A stretch of DNA of 64,000 bases from Orobanche coerulescens (lineage: Eukaryota; Streptophyta; Magnoliopsida; Lamiales; Orobanchaceae). How positions within the stretch are numbered: the stretch's first letter is position 1; each line of letters opens with the position of its first letter. The stretch spans positions 76,308,096 to 76,372,095 of the forward strand of contig CM065802.1 in assembly GCA_033398695.1 (NCBI GenBank), in the 5' to 3' direction. Shown in pieces: positions 1 through 10,160 of the stretch. The notes beneath the pieces were generated by a model. The model ran no database searches. It saw nothing but the letters and a program-made list of their open reading frames with translations, and was not told the origin of the DNA. The translations under genes and the position numbers were made by a program.

Positions 1-356
1 TCTTCAACCTCTTCTTCCGGGTCCTCTTCGGGATCTTCCTCGGGGTCCTCTTCGACTTCTACAACCGGAATTGGGTCCGCTGGGAGGATAGCAAGGATCT
101 CCTCAGCGTTAGCCCGTATCATCGCCCTCTCTTGCTGGACTTGATCCTGGAGGGCCTCTCTCGCCTGGGTGTACTGGGCTTCCCTCTCTCGAAGAGTATG
201 CCGTACTGCAGCCAATTGAGCTTCTAATTGCATAGCATGCTCACGTTCTCGTGTAGCTGCTTCCTGCGCAGTCTGACTTGCATCTCGATGAAATTGAGCT
301 ACGACCTCTAGATAGTTGATATGCTCTAAACAACGGGTATGCTTAGTAGGATCCAT
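1..356 (-). CDS. Coiled-coil, acid-tailed open frame running off the left edge (partial)
   Basis: An uninterrupted frame of 118 codons starts at the ATG at 356 and is still open at the edge. The first in-frame stop upstream is near 433, and an ATG 4 bp further upstream is in another frame and stops at once. Residues 1-20 begin MDPTKHTRCLEHINYLEV. Residues 20-85 are rich in Ala, Arg, Glu and Gln with heptad-like spacing, as in a coiled coil. The tail is a run of Glu-Asp-Pro repeats. Such coiled-coil plus acidic tails occur in retroelement gag-like or accessory proteins, but I do not recognise the family. It lies to the left of, and in the same orientation as, the Gyp-4 primer site, so it may be a Gyp-4 gag-like product or an unrelated insertion. 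Confidence 0.5.
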   Translation of the reverse strand, partial: MDPTKHTRCLEHINYLEVVAQFHRDASQTAQEAATREREHAMQLEAQLAAVRHTLREREAQYTQAREALQDQVQQERAMIRANAEEILAILPADPIPVVEVEEDPEEDPEEDPEEEVE

Positions 357-3300
357 ACATACAGGATCATTCAACTGTTTCTTCTCGGTTAGAGCCTTAA
401 TTTTACTATGTGAATACCCCTCAAGGCCTTATATACATATCAAACCGATCTTAAGTCGGAGGCACTAGCGGTGCTACAGTTGTTTCTAGTAGCCACTATT
501 ATGGGGGTGCCGTCATCCAGTGTTAATTATCTCTTGCCGCCATAACAATGATAATATTAATAATAAAATCTTAGCGATAGACTTGCAAGGATACCTGATG
601 AGTATCGAGTTAATCAATGGTACGAATATGACCAAAATATTAGTCAAGCCAAAAGATGCATTCACGGACTCTCGGTACTCCCACTTGATGTCAAGACATG
701 ATGACCATCTCTCATATGTTGATCGTCGAGACTAGCGCACCGAAGAAATGAATATAGATCAACAGAAAAGGAATTAACACGGAAATAAAATTATTACGTC
801 TGCTCCTTTTGGAATAAGTCTCGTCCCAAAACTTAAGACATGAAACAATCAAGGTAAAGCAAACTTTAGATGACACACTTTATTTGCTGCCAATGGCGAA
901 CATAAACTCCATGTCATCCAAATAGTACAACAATCAAATGCGATCTTTACGCTGAACAAGTATATAATTCTAACAACCTCAAAGGTTTGGAAGATGACTT
1001 ACTGGGACGAGTACCCAAATCTTAAGGAAATCAGCCATTCGATAATCACGATGCGTGATCGAGCAACAACAATCGAACCACAATGATCGAACAACCTTAA
1101 TCGAGACGACAATAATCAAACAACTCCGAAGTTCACGCCTCAGCTCAAGACATTAAGTGGTCTTGTAGGAATTACAAGACATTTACTTTGCATAGGATTC
1201 ACAAGGGCCGCATCAAACTTGGGAAATGTCACAACTATAAAGGGACTAATCCAAAACAATGTCACAACTCGTTCGAACGGAAAAGACCACAGAACAAAAC
1301 ACATTCAGCAGGTATCGACGAGCATAAGTGAGTTGATAGGATGGAAACATATAGAAGTCAAAAATTCGGGTATTACGATCCACTTTAAATGAAAGAAGTT
1401 TGTCCCCAAAATTTTGAACAATGAAAATAAGATAATAATATAACAAGCAACTTCATAAGGTCGAATGACCAAATCTCTGAGTAGTCTGACGAATGCGAAA
1501 TGACTACTAACATCACGAAAAATTCTCGGTAGTGGATCGATTTAGTTAACGGCACAGGTTGAAATCAAGGCAATGCACAACACGATTAGATATAGTCTAC
1601 TCGGGTGGGATCATAAGTTGCCAAGGGAATATGGTTTAATATTCAACAAAAATGAGATTATACAACGAGATCTTGAAACCAATACATGACGGAAACCACA
1701 ATTGCGATAGGCTCAGACATCAAGCCAATCATCGCAGTACCACCGAACTCGCAAGTTCTGTAGCGCAACAACAGAGTCAACCATAAGGGTCCAAGGCCCT
1801 ACATTGTACAAGCGCAAGAATCCCGATTATTATACTCTTCTCCCCCTCAAAGGGAGTTTTGTCCTCGAAATGTAGAACTACCAAGTTAGAGATGAAAGGC
1901 AAGAAGATAAAGAGAATCAAAACCATAATTGTCGGAAGCATCAACAGTTCCGATGTATTATGAAAGCATCATCTGCCATCATCTGGGGTACGGGACACCC
2001 TTGATCGTTTGCTTTGTTCACCGATAGTTTACGGACATTTGATCGAACGTTAATTGTTCATGGTCCCTCAGCATCTTTAGAATCGTCAACCGAGTTGAAC
2101 AAGTCAGAGTTGTGGATATACCATTCATATGACATGACCAACAACAACATTTAACATCAATTGATTCGTCAGAATCGGGTTGAAAATGAGATCAAGAACA
2201 AAATCTTCAAAATGGTTAACTCAAGAAAATCACGGAATTGCTTTGATCCGGCGAAGAGCAATAGATTATATAATGTTATACTCCTAAACACCTTTAAACA
2301 AAACAAAATCGGCCAAGATCACGATCCCTAGTCACCTTCGATTCACACTGTGGTGTCGCCCGTGTAGAAAAGGAAAAGAGTGGAAATGATACATCACGAT
2401 TGTTGTCCGGTTTATATGCCGGACAGATTAGCATGCGCTATCCACAAGGCAGCGTGCGCCAATTCTGTGCAATAGCGCGCGCCATACCTATACCAACCAA
2501 AATTCACCATCAGAACCATAACTACTAAGACAACAAACACGCAATGATATAAATCGCAACCAAACGTGTGTCCAAACATGACACACGATCCCACAACTTA
2601 CGACTGTGGTACCAGCAAAATAAGAGGGCAAGCTATGTTTCGCCAAAACTCGTAGTTACTTTACTCTTATTGGAAGAAGAGGCTTTATTTTACACATCGA
2701 TTTTGAAATAATTTTTAAATAATGCACATAAAATTTATATTTTTAACATTTTCGAAGACATATGTAGTTCGAAATGTTTCAAAAATCCATTTGGGACTTA
2801 GATAAAATGAAGATCCTTCCTCTTCTACTACTTGTTTAATCGAAAAGAAAAGATTTTCCACCGAATGCATACTCGTTCGATATAACAATATTAAATCGTA
2901 GGTTTTCACCATTTGAAATAGTTTCAAAAACCACTTTAATCATACTCCCGCAATGATTTAAAATTGATACTTAAAATTCTTATTCTTAAAAGAATATAGG
3001 AATCGATAATATTCCTAATTTTCCAAAATACACTGTATAACTATTTTCACCCGGACCGCATACGCAATGTACATCTCAAAACCCTAATACCACCAACAAG
3101 TTCTAGCCCCTCGGCCAGGGTTGATCGAATCAGCACCACACAATTATTGGACAACTATGAGGGACTTATAATCGAGAGACTTACCATCTCCATATGCTCG
3201 TAGGCTCAAGTTACACAAACATATACATGAAGGAAAATTAATTGGCATAATTCGAAGAATTACAAATAGATTACTCTGGTTTCCCGCAGGGTTCTGATAA

Positions 3301-3514
3301 GATCAGAAGCCAATGAACACAGCCCCCAACAAAATACGGCTCACAAGAAGGACTTAAAATCCATATACTCAGAACTAAAATAATTTTGGGGATCATAGGA
3401 ACTTACAGCGCAGGTCGCACGAGGTAGCAGCAACCCAGTGATATCATAAACAAACGACTGACTCAACTTTGACCGACCCAAAACACCAACAGCCTAGGTA
3501 TCCATAAACCTACG
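357..3514 (-). repeat. Non-coding internal region of Gyp-4, with degenerate LTR-like modules
   Basis: No coding frame longer than about 90 codons makes sense here. Read on the minus strand, the region holds three junctions that look like the end of a gypsy pol gene plus polypurine tract plus LTR start: near 800-835, 1370-1400 and 1840-1875. Each has a GGGAC(G/A)A-like motif, then purines, then (C/T)GTAATA or TATAATAA. Parts of 810-1460 align by eye with 44811-45800 of NonTek-3 in the same order, so both belong to a related non-autonomous lineage. A palindrome array and TATA box lie inside (2404-2485). The left LTR of Gyp-4 is not securely located. Confidence 0.5.
2404..2485 (-). promoter_or_regulatory. 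TATA box in an inverted repeat next to a dyad array
   Basis: On the minus strand the TATA box (CATATAAA) sits between perfect 7 bp arms, TGTCCGG and CCGGACA, at 2404-2425. Immediately upstream in promoter sense are three TAGCGCGCGCTA-like dyads at about 2429, 2450 and 2473, spaced about 21-23 bp. This is the same layout as in the gypsy LTRs of this window, so a U3 promoter seems to be embedded in the Gyp-4 interior. Confidence 0.6.
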
Positions 3515-3526
3515 CTCCGATACCAC
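3515..3526 (-). other. Primer binding site of Gyp-4 (Met-tRNA type)
   Basis: On the minus strand the sequence is TGGTATCGGAGC, one base different from the usual plant initiator-Met PBS TGGTATCAGAGC. It lies 5 bp inside the LTR end at 3532. It is followed by the leader motif CTAGGT / ACCTAGG-type repeat also seen after the PBS of Tek-2 and NonTek-3. Confidence 0.85.
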
Positions 3527-3531
3527 AATCT

Positions 3532-3724
3532 GTAATGCCTCCGTGATTTACAGGGATATTACAGTGCCGTAGATTCCTTTTTGAGAACCTACCAGGCTGA
3601 AGCCAACATAAATCCACACATGCATTGACAATACTCAACTTCAAACCATTACATTTCGACACTCAACAATACATTGTTCTGTGGGACTCAAGCTGACACC
3701 ATAACATCATCAAAATGACTGAAC
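3532..3724 (-). mobile_element. Gyp-4 5' LTR, U5 end (first part)
   Basis: This is the PBS-proximal end of a minus-strand gypsy LTR, ending in GGCATTACA. It is cut at 3724 by Solo-5; the target duplication TGAAC is at 3720-3724 and 16865-16869. The rest of the LTR continues from 16870 to 19174. It carries the conserved U5 hairpin GTAGATTCC...GAACCTAC (3570-3593) and an internal copy of the LTR-start motif TGTAATATCC. Confidence 0.8.
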
Positions 3725-4030
3725 TGTAATATCCGGAATTTCTACTACTGTTGTTTGATATTATTTTATCCGAGTTATATTGTACAGCATGGAATCTATA
3801 TAGTATGGATAAAATAAATAAAGGACTGAGATGTCAGTATCGGTATAATTGTCGTATCGGGTCGACAGTTGCATTTGAAGATATCGTGTACCAGGTCGTC
3901 GCACTTTTGATATGAGGTATATCGTATGAGAATAATATTGGATTCAGTATATATGTTCAGTAAGTGTATATGTGTTTTCGGTATGTCGAGATAGGCGGTA
4001 GCAGTTGGATTTTGGCTAAGTATAGAGCCC

Positions 4031-4426
4031 TTAATGTACGCTAATGTTGAAGACTTACGTAGGCTAAAACACAAGAGTTACGTACGTTATGGACGGGACA
4101 TTACGTACGTAACATGGGAATCAGACGATTGAGTCATGGTCGGCAGGTGGGACCCTGTGTCGGCAGCTTTCAGTGGAGGATGTGGACAGCGAGTCAACCT
4201 CATCCATTACGTACGTTATGCATGGCGTATTACGTACGTAATGTGGGTGGTACTGTAGCAAGTCAACGTACATGTTACGTACGTTATGAAGGAAACATTA
4301 CGTACGTAAGCATGTTAACAAAACAGTTCAGTTAGTTCTGGGATGATGATTACGTACGCTATGTGGGACGAATAGCGTACGCTAAAGTGCATTACGTTCG
4401 TTAATGATGAAGGATAACGTACGTAA
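4031..4426 (+). repeat. Paired TTACGTACGTAA palindromes, 23 bp apart
   Basis: Five pairs of 12 bp palindrome units start at 4078/4101, 4207/4230, 4275/4298, 4350/4373 and 4392/4415. Every pair is exactly 23 bp start to start. The first unit is usually TTACGTACGTTA and the second TTACGTACGTAA, so each pair can also fold as one hairpin with arms of about 14 bp and a loop of about 7 nt. The array lies directly upstream of the TATA-like element of Solo-5, in the U3 region. Each unit carries symmetric CpGs. Confidence 0.9.
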
Positions 4427-5977
4427 TGAGTTATGCAGTTTAATATATTGAAGTTCGTCTTTCATTTCACTTCAGCGTTCCTTTTCGTTTTTCGTCTCCA
4501 AACTTTGAGAGAGAGAGAGAGATGTTGGCCTTCCTAAGTCAATTTTGAGCTTGAGGACTTGGACTTGAGACTTGGATATAGAGCTATGGATGATTCTTGA
4601 AGTGTTTTCTAGTGTTTTTCATCTTCTAAGAGGTATGTTGGATAATCCTCCTTTTCATTTCGGATTCTTGATGTTGTTATTGATAAATGATTCGTATGAA
4701 GAGGATTAAGATGTTGTTGTTTCGATTCTTGAGGTTATATGAATTATATGTTGAAAGAATATGGTGATATGATGGTTTATACCTTGAATATGTTGATTAT
4801 GATTATGAAATCATAGAGTTTTTTATGTTCTTGGTATTATTATCCATATTTGATCTGTATGATGATGATTAGGGAGTTGTTTGTACAATCCTTGAGGTTA
4901 TGTAGAGTGTATATTGAAGAATACGATGATTCATGACTTGGATTACGAATTGGAAGATTATCTTCATGTTAAAGGATATCGAGTTATGTTGTTTTAATGG
5001 TTATGAACATGAGTTTGAATCCCTTAGTGTTCTTGAGGAACTTTTTATGGATTTAACATAGCAAGACGATCGTATGTTGAATTAATCGGATTATGAATCG
5101 TGTTGTGGTTTTGAGTTTGTAATTGTTTGAGTTGGATTGTCCGGATTTGTGTCTAATCGAGATATTATGGAACCGTTGGGGTTTATTGATGGGTTGTATT
5201 GATTGATTACGATCATCGAGTTTTAGTTTGTATTGTAGATATCGTTGAATCGTTGAGATGATTTGGTTGGTCGTGTCGGTTTTTAATTGTTATCGGATAT
5301 GTGTTATTTGATTACTTCGCTAGGTTGAGATTATTGATCAGTGATTAGAACCGTATGTTGCTGTCGTGTTCGAGTATGTTCGTGAATTACGTTGGTCAGG
5401 GCCGAGGAGCTCGTAGACGAAGACAATGAGATTGGTAGCGGCTTCATCGTCATCGTATCGGTATCGAAGCAAGTTATTACTTGCTCAGTTATAATGTTTA
5501 ATGAATGGTTTCAGTTTCATTTCATTTATAATGCATATAGCAATGATTATTACTGCAAATTCTGGAGATTTGTATTATGTGTTGTCTTTCCGATTCTGGG
5601 AGTTAAATCATAAGGTTTATGATTCATTTCGGATTATTGGAATTTTGGGTATCGAGGATACATTATGGTAAAGACGAGGATATGAGTATCTGCAGTCCAT
5701 GGTACGTTTGGGTTGCCGAGCATTGCGGATAATCTTCGGTGGTGATTTGGCATCGAGATTGCTTCCGAAGGACTCGGGTCAAGTATTCAGGATTGATTCG
5801 GTTTAGTGTCGATGATGTTGATCATACAGGTTGTCATTCATGTTGCTGAACATGAGGTCGTCCTAGTTGTGTCATCATAGTGTCGTTCATGTTTGGATTC
5901 ATATGTTGTTCATATTGATGAACCTATTGATTTGCATATGTGTATACATAATTGCATTGTTATATTGTAAATGATCC

Positions 5978-6190
5978 GAAGGGATCATGAGGATCTATGC
6001 TGAGGGTGCTGGATCGGATGTCCACCATGCGTTGGTTCGACGGGATCATCATGGGGATCTATGCTGAGGGCACTGGCTCGTTGGACAGGTTTTCCACCAT
6101 GCGTTGGTTCGACGGGATCATCATGGGGATCTATGTTGAGGGTGATGGATCGTTGGATTACCAGTATTGTGTTGATGGAATCTTGTGAAT
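5978..6190 (+). repeat. Tandem repeat in the Solo-5 leader
   Basis: Three units of about 61-72 bp contain a GGGATCAT...GGGGATCTATGCTGAGGG core, at about 5981, 6042 and 6114. A fourth diverged unit is at 15843-15890, on the far side of Tek-1. It occupies the same relative LTR position as unrelated tandem repeats in Tek-2 and Gyp-6. Confidence 0.75.
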
Positions 6191-6228
6191 TCGCATCATT
6201 GAATTTATCATGTGTTGTTGTTCATATA

Positions 6229-8834
6229 TGTAATACCCGGTTGTAATTTATTCATTATCATTCAGTAACTATCAGTCAGTAATCATCACTCAGTAATTTT
6301 CACTCATTAATAATCATTCATCAGTCATGATTCATTCATTTGCGTTCATTTGGCATGTTGTAACCGTGTGACAGTTACCGATCGTCATTTCATCTCCGTT
6401 TGAGTGTCGGAATGGGAGTATTATCATTTTCATTGTGATTGATAGCCTTGTACTGGGAGTATCATCTTTGGCTCGTGTTAGACTTGTTCACTTTCACATT
6501 CGTTTGGTATGTCGGATCATTCATCAGTCGTAGCGAGGAATCGGAATCATCGGATATATTCACCTTGGCCAGCATTGAGTTACGGCCGTAAGGTTCTGGG
6601 ATACGGCCGTAAGTTCAGCGGGTACGGCCGTAAGGCTGGCCGATTCTGACGTCGTGGTCAGCGGTCGCCGGGCATTTTAGCCGAAGGCGAGTTACGGCCG
6701 TAAGGAGGGTTGGATACGGCCGTAAGTGGTGTTCGTAAATTTCAGGTGTTGTCGACCAAGGGTGACTTACTGCCGTAAGGGTTGCGGCATACGGCTGTAA
6801 GTCAAGGCAGGTACGACCGTAAGGCTTGGCCGGATACGGCCGTACGCTGCAGGCAGGATGTCTGGACATTCTTGACGAAGGCGGGTTACGCCCGTAAGTT
6901 TGGCCGGATACGGCTGTATCATCCGAGTTACGGCCGTAAGGTGTGCGGGTACGGCCGTAAGGATATCGGCGGATGTTTTTGACGAAGGCGGGTTACGCCC
7001 GTAACTCGATGCGATTCTGGCCGTAAGTCTGTCGGCGAGCTTTGGACGAAGCCGAGTTCTGGCCGTCTGAGTTGTGCAGTTCTGGCCGTAAGGCCGTTGA
7101 CTTGGAATGTTACGGCCGTAAGAGGGCCGAGTTACGGCCGTAACTTCCGGCAGTATTTAAGGACTTGGCCGGGTCATTTTTCCTCACTTCTTCATTTTTC
7201 CATCTTTATCCGAGAGAGAGGGTTGAGGGAGAGATTTTGCCATCATCAATCACTTGAGTGTGTAATCTTCATCATCTTCATTCATTTGGGAAGCTTGGAT
7301 ACTCGTTTTAACTCGTGTTCATCGGATCGAAGTGGTTGGATCTTCAAGAGGTAATTCCTTCAACACTTTGGATTTCGATTTTGTGTTGAGGTATGATGTT
7401 TTGGACGTTATAATCATGTTATATGAAGGGATATGTATATGATTATGAGTTTGTATAAGGATTCATTGGATTATTGAGGGATTATTCAAGAACACTTTGA
7501 ATATCGAGTTGGATTTGGGGATTTTCGATTAATTGTTGTTATAATCACGTTTTTGGGTATTCATAATGGATTATTGATCGTATTGAAGATGTTTTGTTGG
7601 TTTGAAACACTTCTTGGGGATTTGAGGTTGGTATTATTGAGGTTTAGTTGTAATAAATCGAAGTTGGCCACAAAGTGTTCGATTTAATGCCCCAATGAAC
7701 TTGGTTTAATCGTATCGACGTTTTGAGTTTGTTATATTCGTGTTTGTTACGTATGTTGAACGGATTGTTGGTTATTGTATTATTCAAGGTTGTTCGAGCG
7801 ACCGATATCTCAATTAAGACGTTGTTCGTGGAAGGATAATTGTCACCGGTGTTGTGTAAGTTAATTCTTACTCGGTTAAAAGGATATTCATCCCTTTTGT
7901 TGTTGTTCATTCATAATCATAACTCATTCATCAGTGTATTAACCGTATCAAACTTGTTATTGTCAATTAATCACTTCAGTCATAAGGAACGACGGTTCCA
8001 ATCTTTTCATTGAGCTGTCATTTATTTCACTACCATTCCACCTCGGTGAGTCATTATTCATTTTCGATGTCACTTTTGTTATATCGTGGCATTTCGGGTC
8101 ATACTGGCGTGCCGGTTGGTATGTGTTGGATTTTCATGTCGGGCACGTTTAAGTCGTGTGTTGGTTGTTGGCCTCACATTGGACTGTGCACACGAGTCAT
8201 ATTGTCTCGTGAGACTGATTAGGTACAAGACCACACGTGTATTCGACCGATACTCGTTGGTGGCTTGTGCACGGACACATTTCCATCCCGGGCGTAGTGT
8301 GGTACCACCCTTTGAGCCGTACTGTTAGTTGATTCATATAGCATGTTTGATTGCGTATGTTTCGACAGGATATTTCATAACTTCAGATATAATCATGATT
8401 GTGTATTTTCAACCCTTGAGGATTGTTGTTCTGTTTAACTGACCCCGTTTGGGGATATTGTTTCTCAGGTCATGGCAAGGCAAAGGCACAGGGAGAGCAC
8501 GTTGACGGCGAGGAGTCCCAATGATACTAGAAGGGGGCCCCTGATCATTCGATCATTTATTCAGTCATTTATGTTTCCTTTATTTATTCCGCTGCAGACA
8601 TTCCGTTTGAATACTCATTTCATTCAGTGTTGTGTATTTTATCGTCACATAAGATACACATGTATTCTACTTTATCCTGGGTGTGTTGTATGAAACTCCT
8701 AATCAGAGTAATTGATGTTGTAATGTGGTTCGGTACTACATTTACCCTGTGTAATTCATCCTTTTTCATTCGCCTGGTGGGTCCCAGTCGGGGGTCCACG
8801 GCACTGTAATATCCGCCTAGTTTGGGGTGTTACA
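6229..8834 (+). mobile_element. Tek-1 5' LTR
   Basis: Starts TGTAATACCCGG and ends GGGGTGTTACA. In order: dyad array (6581-7142), TATA-like TATTTAAG (about 7154) flanked by CCGGC / GCCGG, pyrimidine-rich leader, candidate donor CAAGAG|GTAATT at 7351, an AT-rich intron-like stretch, the acceptor module CTGAC-CCC...GGGG-TTTCTCAG (8437-8468), the U5 hairpin (8777-8799), and a second LTR-start motif at 8805. Confidence 0.9.
6581..7142 (+). repeat. TACGGCCGTA dyad array, 20-23 bp phase (Tek-1 5' LTR)
   Basis: Units of TACGGCCGTA or close variants (TACGGCTGTA, TACGCCCGTA, TCTGGCCGTA) start at 6581, 6602, 6623; 6693, 6715; 6768, 6790, 6812, 6835; 6887, 6909, 6929, 6950; 6994, 7016; 7058, 7081; 7111, 7133. 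Within groups the step is 20-23 bp. Groups are separated by about 30-70 bp. The matching array of the 3' LTR spans 13541-14112. Confidence 0.9.
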
Positions 8835-8838
8835 GAGT

Positions 8839-8850
8839 TGGTATCGGAGC
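8839..8850 (+). other. Tek-1 primer binding site
   Basis: TGGTATCGGAGC, 4 bp after the LTR end. It is complementary to the 3' end of initiator Met-tRNA with one substitution, the same one as in the Gyp-4, Cassandra and NonTek-3 primer sites. Confidence 0.85.
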
Positions 8851-9527
8851 GTGGTTTTGAATACTACCTTCCGAGTCATGTCTCATTTGAAATCATCGTC
8901 ATTGGACTAGTATCATTGGACTTTCGCGTCACGTGTGACCTGTGCAGATGCCGAGCCAATCAGACAGGAAGAACTGTAAGATTTCTAACGCCATGGTATA
9001 ATTTATGGCAATAGTCATTCATTCATCATTCATCATTTAACAATCCTCAAACATGATCATTCATTGTGATTAAGACGATCATGTTAACTCATTAATCACT
9101 TAATTCATTTCATCACTCAGTTAATGATCAGGACGATCATGTTAATTCATTAATTACTCAATTCATTTCATTACTCAGTTGTCGATCTGGATGATCATAT
9201 TATTAATCTTGTTAAGTTATTCAAGATAATCATTTCAAGAATTTCATCAGATAATCATGTCACTTCAGTAAATCATTCATATAATCACTAAGTTAGAGCA
9301 TGCATACTCATTTTCATCATCTCATGACGTAATCATAACGTGATAATCATGCGGGAAATATAATCATTATGCGACCTTCCTACTTCAGTATGGAGAGAGC
9401 TGTCAGGGGATGCACGGGAAGAGGCCGCGGTGCGGGCTGAAACCCGAGAAATAATCACTCGCTGCCGGGAAATCGTGCCCAGGACTCGGCTCGATCAGAA
9501 GATGTTCGGGTTGATCCACTCACTTTT
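8851..9527 (+). other. Tek-1 leader and broken gag start
   Basis: A non-coding leader rich in TCATTCATT and AATCAT runs to about 9390. From 9391 a Gly-Arg-rich start typical of chromovirus gag (MERAVRGC...) stops after about 16 codons. The canonical gag domain (with its TG-DA--WW signature) is missing between here and the zinc knuckles. Nothing else is supported. Confidence 0.5.
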
Positions 9528-10160
9528 ATGCAGGCCATGATGACCCATGTGCAGTTGCTCAATCATCATTGTGCCACTATGGCCGGTTTAATCGAGAGAA
9601 CTCTCCCGTATGAGCCAGTTGCTAAGGAAAGTGCTGAACAACAACCTTCATCTGTCAGCAAGAAATCAACGAAGCGTAATCAGTCCAAAGGCGGTCAGTC
9701 AACCTTCAAGAAGCCTCGTGTGAGTCCTATCGTTTCTGAGCGACCTCCTACGGCGCAAAATCGTGCGGGATCTCAGTCCCAAGCGGCCTGTTCGGTCATC
9801 ACTTGTTTCAATTGTGGAACGCCGGGTCATTGCAGCACAGAATGTCTGAAACCGTCTATCACGTGCTATAATTGTGGGAATTTTGGGCATAAGGCCCGTT
9901 TTTGCCGAAAGGACTCCAAGTCGGCTCCGGCGGCATCTCAGGCCCCGAAGCAATCAGCGTTTCAGAATCAGACTGCTTTGTCAACATCGTTTAAGACAAT
10001 GGAAGCAAATAGAGTTGGAACTCGTATTTATCAGACGGGAGCATCCGGTTCGGGGACCGGCAAGTCCCAGATTCATGTGATGAGGAGGATCAACAATCCG
10101 GTGGCCCGAATGATTTCAGGTATACTTGTAATTTTATTTCAACCTGTGTGTACCTTTTGA
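9528..10160 (+). pseudogene. gag: Gag C-terminal part with two CCHC zinc knuckles (Tek-1)
   Basis: Gag coats and packages element RNA. The frame encodes 210 residues with two adjacent CX2CX4HX4C knuckles at about residues 92-105 and 112-125 (CFNCGTPGHCSTEC and CYNCGNFGHKARFC), after a Ser/Lys/Gln-rich linker. The capsid-like domain usually found before the knuckles is absent, so this is a deleted gag. The frame ends shortly before the protease motif, which continues in another frame near 10157 as DAGTPHSF, a degenerate aspartic protease site. Confidence 0.8.

Larger units (their letters stand above)
3725..6228 (+). mobile_element. Solo-5 gypsy solo LTR, first part
   Basis: The LTR starts TGTAATATCC and, after Tek-1 is removed, ends GGGGTGTTACA at 16864, flanked by a perfect 5 bp duplication TGAAC. 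With the nested element excised it is about 3.56 kb and has no internal coding region, so it is a solo LTR left by LTR-LTR recombination. Contents in order: dyad array (4031-4426), TATA-like TAATATATT (about 4442), a pyrimidine-rich leader with a GA run, a candidate splice donor AAGAG|GTATGT at 4633, and a tandem repeat (5978-6190) into which Tek-1 inserted. Confidence 0.85.

Noticed and set aside
790..835. A firm 3' LTR boundary for Gyp-4 at about 808
   Set aside because: The start CGTAATAATTTT does not match the other Gyp-4 LTR start (TGTGATACCCCG), and similar junctions occur at about 1375 and 1842.
6615..6982. Frames across the Tek-1 array (also 13472-13950)
   Set aside because: Arg/Tyr-rich products of the TACGGCCGTA repeats, not proteins.
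4078..7142. Regularly spaced palindromes resembling a CRISPR array
   Set aside because: Plant nuclear context, units only 10-14 bp, spacers about 11 bp and unequal gaps, position in LTR U3 upstream of TATA, no cas genes.
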